A stretch of 60,577 nucleotides of DNA from Candidatus Avelusimicrobium caledoniensis (GTDB lineage Bacteria > Elusimicrobiota > Elusimicrobia > Elusimicrobiales > Elusimicrobiaceae). The position numbers were made by a program, and so were the translations under genes. The notes beneath the pieces were generated by a model. The model was not told where the DNA came from, did not search any database, and saw only the letters and a program-made list of their open reading frames with translations. Location: positions 1 to 60,577 of the forward strand of contig ONAM01000005.1 of the NCBI GenBank assembly GCA_900315795.1. Reading direction: 5' to 3'. Position 1 is the first letter of the stretch. Each line of letters starts with the position of its first letter. Shown here in pieces: positions 59,868-60,577 of this stretch.

Positions 59868-60533
59868 CTACTGGTACATAAAATATTCGTTCCATACATT
59901 ATTTGCCAGATAGGGTGTATTATTCCCTGTGATGCTGGCGCAAACTTTATTCTCTAAAGGATAGTCTTTATGAGCTGAACAGGAAAAAGGGACGCGTGCG
60001 CCCCCGCGGCCATATACAGTTTCATTATAAAAAATATTCCAAAACCATTTAGGTGTTTTTTTGTCCCAAATTTGAGCGTGCTGTTCTACCAAAACAAACC
60101 TATATTTTTTTTGGGCGGCTGAAAAATCAAGGCCTAATTCCTCTAGATCGGTAGCATATACTCCGTTTGCCAGATGATAGGCCTGTTGGGCTTGCGCGAT
60201 AGCGCGGCCCAGTACCAAAGATTCCATCATGCGGCTTTTGAGTACCGTTTTTTGATATTGCGGCAACGCCACCGCCGCCAAAATACCGATAATGAGGACA
60301 ACTACTAATAATTCAATGAGCGTAAATGCTTGCACCGCGCTCGTCATTCTGGAAAGTTTCTGTCCAGAATATAGCGCGGTGTCCGCCCCTATATTCCGTA
60401 CAAAGACACTACGGAATGACGAAGGGGCGGGGTACCCTTGTTTAATAACGGTGACAGATTGTTCCAGCGGAAGATACCGTGTTCGCCCGTCCGGCAAGGA
60501 CCGGTATGACAAACTTGTTTTATTGTTTTTCAT
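59868..60533 (-). CDS. Pilin-like prepilin with repeat-extended leader (69 residues)
   Basis: A 221-residue prepilin; the ATG at 60533 has the SD AAGGAGC. Three palindromic elements in a row encode residues 8-67 of the leader, including [12 protein letters not shown] shared with pilin 42887. The cleavage site is QA|F (residue 69), then the standard helix. The mature domain has [19 protein letters not shown] and a C-terminal [14 protein letters not shown] pair. Part of its promoter is cut off by the window end. Confidence 0.86.
   Translation of the reverse strand: MKNNKTSLSYRSLPDGRTRYLPLEQSVTVIKQGYPAPSSFRSVFVRNIGADTALYSGQKLSRMTSAVQAFTLIELLVVVLIIGILAAVALPQYQKTVLKSRMMESLVLGRAIAQAQQAYHLANGVYATDLEELGLDFSAAQKKYRFVLVEQHAQIWDKKTPKWFWNIFYNETVYGRGGARVPFSCSAHKDYPLENKVCASITGNNTPYLANNVWNEYFMYQ
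60333..60381. repeat. Two-tier palindromic repeat inside pilin leader (first)
   Basis: Outer arm CACCGCGCT / AGCGCGGTG, CGTC and AT on the two sides, inner arm ATTCTGGA / TCCAGAAT, loop AAGTTTCTG. The design and a loop similar to GAGTTTCTA at 1-57 show the same family as the intergenic copies. Confidence 0.88.
60383..60430. repeat. Two-tier palindromic repeat inside pilin leader (second)
   Basis: Outer arm CCGCCCCT / AGGGGCGG, AT and GACG between arms, inner arm ATTCCGTA / TACGGAAT, 9-nt loop; opposite orientation to the previous one. Confidence 0.88.
60436..60510. repeat. Palindromic element inside pilin leader (third)
   Basis: Ends with CCGGTATGAC; ATACCG / CGGTAT arms enclose a smaller GTCC / GGAC hairpin. 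The part encoding [12 protein letters not shown] is shared with pilin 42887. Confidence 0.75.
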
Positions 60534-60569
60534 ATTGCGTGCTCCTTGTGATTTTTTGTCCAACACTTT

Positions 60570-60577
60570 ATTATTGT
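60570..60577 (-). promoter_or_regulatory. Truncated poly-A spacer promoter of pilin 59868
   Basis: The minus-strand -10 box AATAAT (60570-60575) and the first base of the probable A run are visible before the window ends; the -35 box is outside. Confidence 0.4.

Noticed and set aside
1..60577. CRISPR array or insertion sequence
   Set aside because: The repeats are single, palindromic and unevenly spaced, and no cas or transposase gene was found.
1..60577. tRNA or rRNA genes
   Set aside because: No cloverleaf with GGTTCGA-type loops or rRNA-like stretch was recognised in the gaps; a program such as tRNAscan would settle it.

Overview
The window looks like a chromosomal segment of a small-genome, host-associated, fermentative diderm bacterium, most likely Elusimicrobiota (inference from gene content and the many pilin genes; no marker gene was searched). 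Diderm signs are a FadL-type and an OprB-type outer-membrane protein, a TolC/MacA/MacB-like efflux set and several lipoproteins. Anaerobic fermentation is suggested by a PPi-dependent phosphofructokinase, an L-lactate dehydrogenase and a pyruvoyl-dependent arginine decarboxylase. No rRNA, tRNA, IS element or CRISPR array was seen.

Layout. 1-0.6 kb: pilin gene. 0.66-6.6 kb: giant alpha-2-macroglobulin-like protein. 6.7-8.2 kb: glycosyltransferase with a ParB-like tail, read from a poly-T promoter through a structured leader. 8.2-15.7 kb (minus): operon of WecA/MraY-like transferase, FAD oxidoreductase, NadD-HD fusion, LytR_C protein, RsfS, ArgS and PAP2 phosphatase. 15.7-21 kb: lipoprotein, secreted protease, flippase, PunA, YraN, RnhB. 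21-22.5 kb: two pilins. 22.6-26.7 kb: YggU, YggS, then MFS, DUF4321, Maf, TrxB. 28.35-30.5 kb: gene-poor, AT-rich region with DnaA-box-like sites and long inverted repeats around one unknown gene (candidate replication origin). 30.5-38 kb: pilins, MutY, LDH, FadL, dCMP deaminase and others. 38.3-42.8 kb: tripartite efflux operon. 42.9-49.2 kb: more pilins, an ECF sigma/anti-sigma/periplasmic-protein operon, RmuC. 49.9-53.3 kb: porin, arginine decarboxylase, antiporter, in the order of the chlamydial aaxABC genes. 54-60.6 kb: sirtuin, two further ChaN-like proteins, DUF805, PFP and a last pilin.

Main theme. Twelve pilin genes share an almost invariant prepilin N-terminus but have different C-termini. 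Ten of them, plus the glycosyltransferase gene, have a complete promoter with a 10-12 nt T or A run between the -35 and -10 boxes, so spacer length equals run length plus 5 (15-17 bp), as expected for phase-variable transcription. The twelfth pilin has the start of such a promoter at the window end; the pilin at 43712 lacks one. Four pilin genes carry palindromic repeats inserted in frame between the start codon and the prepilin-peptidase site, lengthening the cleaved leader from 6-7 to 44-69 residues. The same repeats occur between genes. A second pattern is a TATAAT-like box exactly 6 nt before the ATG of several unrelated genes, suggesting leaderless mRNAs.
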